Of a DNA stretch of 30,471 nt, positions 29,704-30,471 are shown in pieces (position 1 is the first letter of the stretch; each line of letters starts with the position of its first letter). The translations under genes and the position numbers were made by a program. Location: positions 1-30,471 of the forward strand of contig JANPIC010000079.1 of assembly GCA_031424795.1 (NCBI GenBank), in the 5' to 3' direction. This stretch comes from Aalborgiella sp031424795. GTDB lineage: Bacteria > Pseudomonadota > Gammaproteobacteria > Burkholderiales > Burkholderiaceae_C. The notes below the pieces were generated by a model, which saw only the letters and a program-made list of their open reading frames with translations, was not told where the DNA came from and searched no databases.

Positions 29704-30356
29704 CGCTGCACCACATCCCGAACCGCACCAAAAAACTCCCCCCCCTACGCGTAGGCATTGGCGGCCCAGTCGGGTCTGGTAAAACCACCCTTTTAGAAAT
29801 GCTGTGCAAAGCCATGCGCGACCAGTACGATTTGGTCGCCATCACCAACGACATCTACACCAAAGAAGATCAGCGGATTTTGACGGTGAGTGGCGCATTG
29901 CCGGCCGAACGCATCATGGGCGTGGAAACGGGCGGTTGCCCGCACACAGCGATTCGAGAAGATGCTTCCATCAATTTAGAGGCCATTGACCGCATGTTGG
30001 TGGATTTCCCCGATGCAGACATTGTTTTTATTGAGAGCGGTGGCGACAATCTGGCCGCCACTTTCAGCCCTGAACTGAGTGATTTGACGATTTATGTCAT
30101 TGATGTCGCCGCTGGCGAGAAGATTCCGCGCAAAGGCGGCCCCGGCATCACGAAAAGTGACTTGTTTGTGATCAACAAAACCGACTTAGCTCCTTATGTA
30201 GGTGCTAACTTAAGTGTGATGGAATCCGACACGCGTCGCATGCGCACCACAAATCAAGGACTCAAACCCTTCGTGATGACCAATTTAAAGACAAATTCTG
30301 GCCTCAATGAGGTAGTTTCTTTCATTGAAACCAAAGGCATGCTAAAAACTGGCTGA
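29700..30356 (+). CDS. ureG: Urease accessory GTPase UreG
   Basis: A 218-residue SIMIBI-class GTPase that couples GTP hydrolysis to nickel delivery. P-loop GGPVGSGKTTLLE, NDIYTKEDQ, the metal-binding GVETGGCPHTAIRED (Cys-Pro-His motif), ESGGDNLAATFSPEL, VIDVAAGEKIPRKGGPGITKSD and the guanine-specificity NKTDLA are all present. The start overlaps ureF by 4 nt. It is the last gene of the urease operon; a tRNA gene follows 23 nt after the stop with no terminator hairpin between. Confidence 0.97.
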   Translation: MTLHHIPNRTKKLPPLRVGIGGPVGSGKTTLLEMLCKAMRDQYDLVAITNDIYTKEDQRILTVSGALPAERIMGVETGGCPHTAIREDASINLEAIDRMLVDFPDADIVFIESGGDNLAATFSPELSDLTIYVIDVAAGEKIPRKGGPGITKSDLFVINKTDLAPYVGANLSVMESDTRRMRTTNQGLKPFVMTNLKTNSGLNEVVSFIETKGMLKTG

Positions 30357-30364
30357 ACGCAGGA

Positions 30365-30370
30365 TAGAAT
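30365..30370 (+). promoter_or_regulatory. Possible -10 element of the tRNA-Ser gene
   Basis: TAGAAT ends 9 nt before the tRNA 5' end. No good -35 hexamer is visible at the expected distance, so the tRNA could also be read from the ureG transcript. Confidence 0.3.
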
Positions 30371-30379
30371 AAGAGCCTT

Positions 30380-30469
30380 GGAAGCGTGGCCGAGCGGTTG
30401 AAGGCACCGGTCTTGAAAACCGGCGACGGAGTGATCTGTTCGTGAGTTCGAATCTCACCGCTTCCGCCA
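30380..30469 (+). tRNA. tRNA-Ser (anticodon UGA)
   Basis: A 90-nt type II tRNA. Acceptor arms GGAAGCG (30380-30386) and CGCTTCC (30459-30465) pair fully, followed by discriminator G and an encoded CCA (30467-30469). The anticodon stem CCGGT/ACCGG encloses the loop CTTGAAA, giving TGA at 30414-30416, which reads UCA and related serine codons. A long variable arm and the TTCGAAT T-loop are visible. Confidence 0.97.
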
Positions 30470-30471
30470 TA

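Overview
The window looks like chromosomal DNA of a betaproteobacterium, most likely Burkholderiales close to Comamonadaceae. Reasons: the protein flavour of UrtA-E, UreA-G, PdxH and WaaA/C; the TetR / RND pump / isoaspartyl-methyltransferase-like / TolC order next to waaA-waaC; and a small unnamed membrane protein between ureA and ureB. The family assignment is from memory, not from a search. Genes are densely packed, with many 1-4 nt start/stop overlaps and two convergent pairs whose stops abut.

Layout, left to right. pdxH (PLP synthesis). A gene-poor stretch holding a small membrane-protein gene broken by an amber codon, then a mazEF-type toxin-antitoxin pair. On the minus strand: an SGNH/GDSL lipoprotein esterase, an amino-acid ABC permease with its binding protein (no ATPase nearby), an RluE-like pseudouridine synthase and msrA. 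On the plus strand: a TetR regulator, RND adaptor, RND pump, PCMT-like methyltransferase and TolC-like channel, a complete tripartite efflux locus. On the minus strand: waaC-waaA (inner-core LPS). On the plus strand: an Ada-AlkA fusion and ogt (alkylation repair), then an EamA transporter overlapping ureD. On the minus strand: urtABCDE (urea ABC importer). On the plus strand: ureA, a small His-rich membrane protein, ureB, ureC, ureE, ureF, ureG. The window ends with tRNA-Ser(UGA).

The right third is a urea-nitrogen module. UrtABCDE imports urea, UreABC hydrolyses it, and UreDEFG deliver nickel. The 349-bp divergent region between urtA and ureA carries two near-consensus sigma-54 promoters facing outward, with a TGCA-rich array resembling NtrC sites between them, so import and hydrolysis probably rise together under nitrogen limitation. 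A strong intrinsic terminator between urtA and urtB probably sets a high binding-protein to permease ratio.

The most unusual signal is a family of eight short dispersed repeats with rigid architecture: a G[C/T]CGGC[A/G] block, 18 nt, CTAT (CTAC in one copy), 7 nt, ATAG (GTAG in one copy). Four copies are intergenic. Four lie inside coding sequences (waaC, ada-alkA, the small urease-operon protein, ureF), read in one consistent frame per orientation. Three of the intergenic copies keep a CTAA that would be a stop in those frames; all four coding copies have lost it. This resembles, in principle, the Rickettsia palindromic elements that insert in-frame into proteins.
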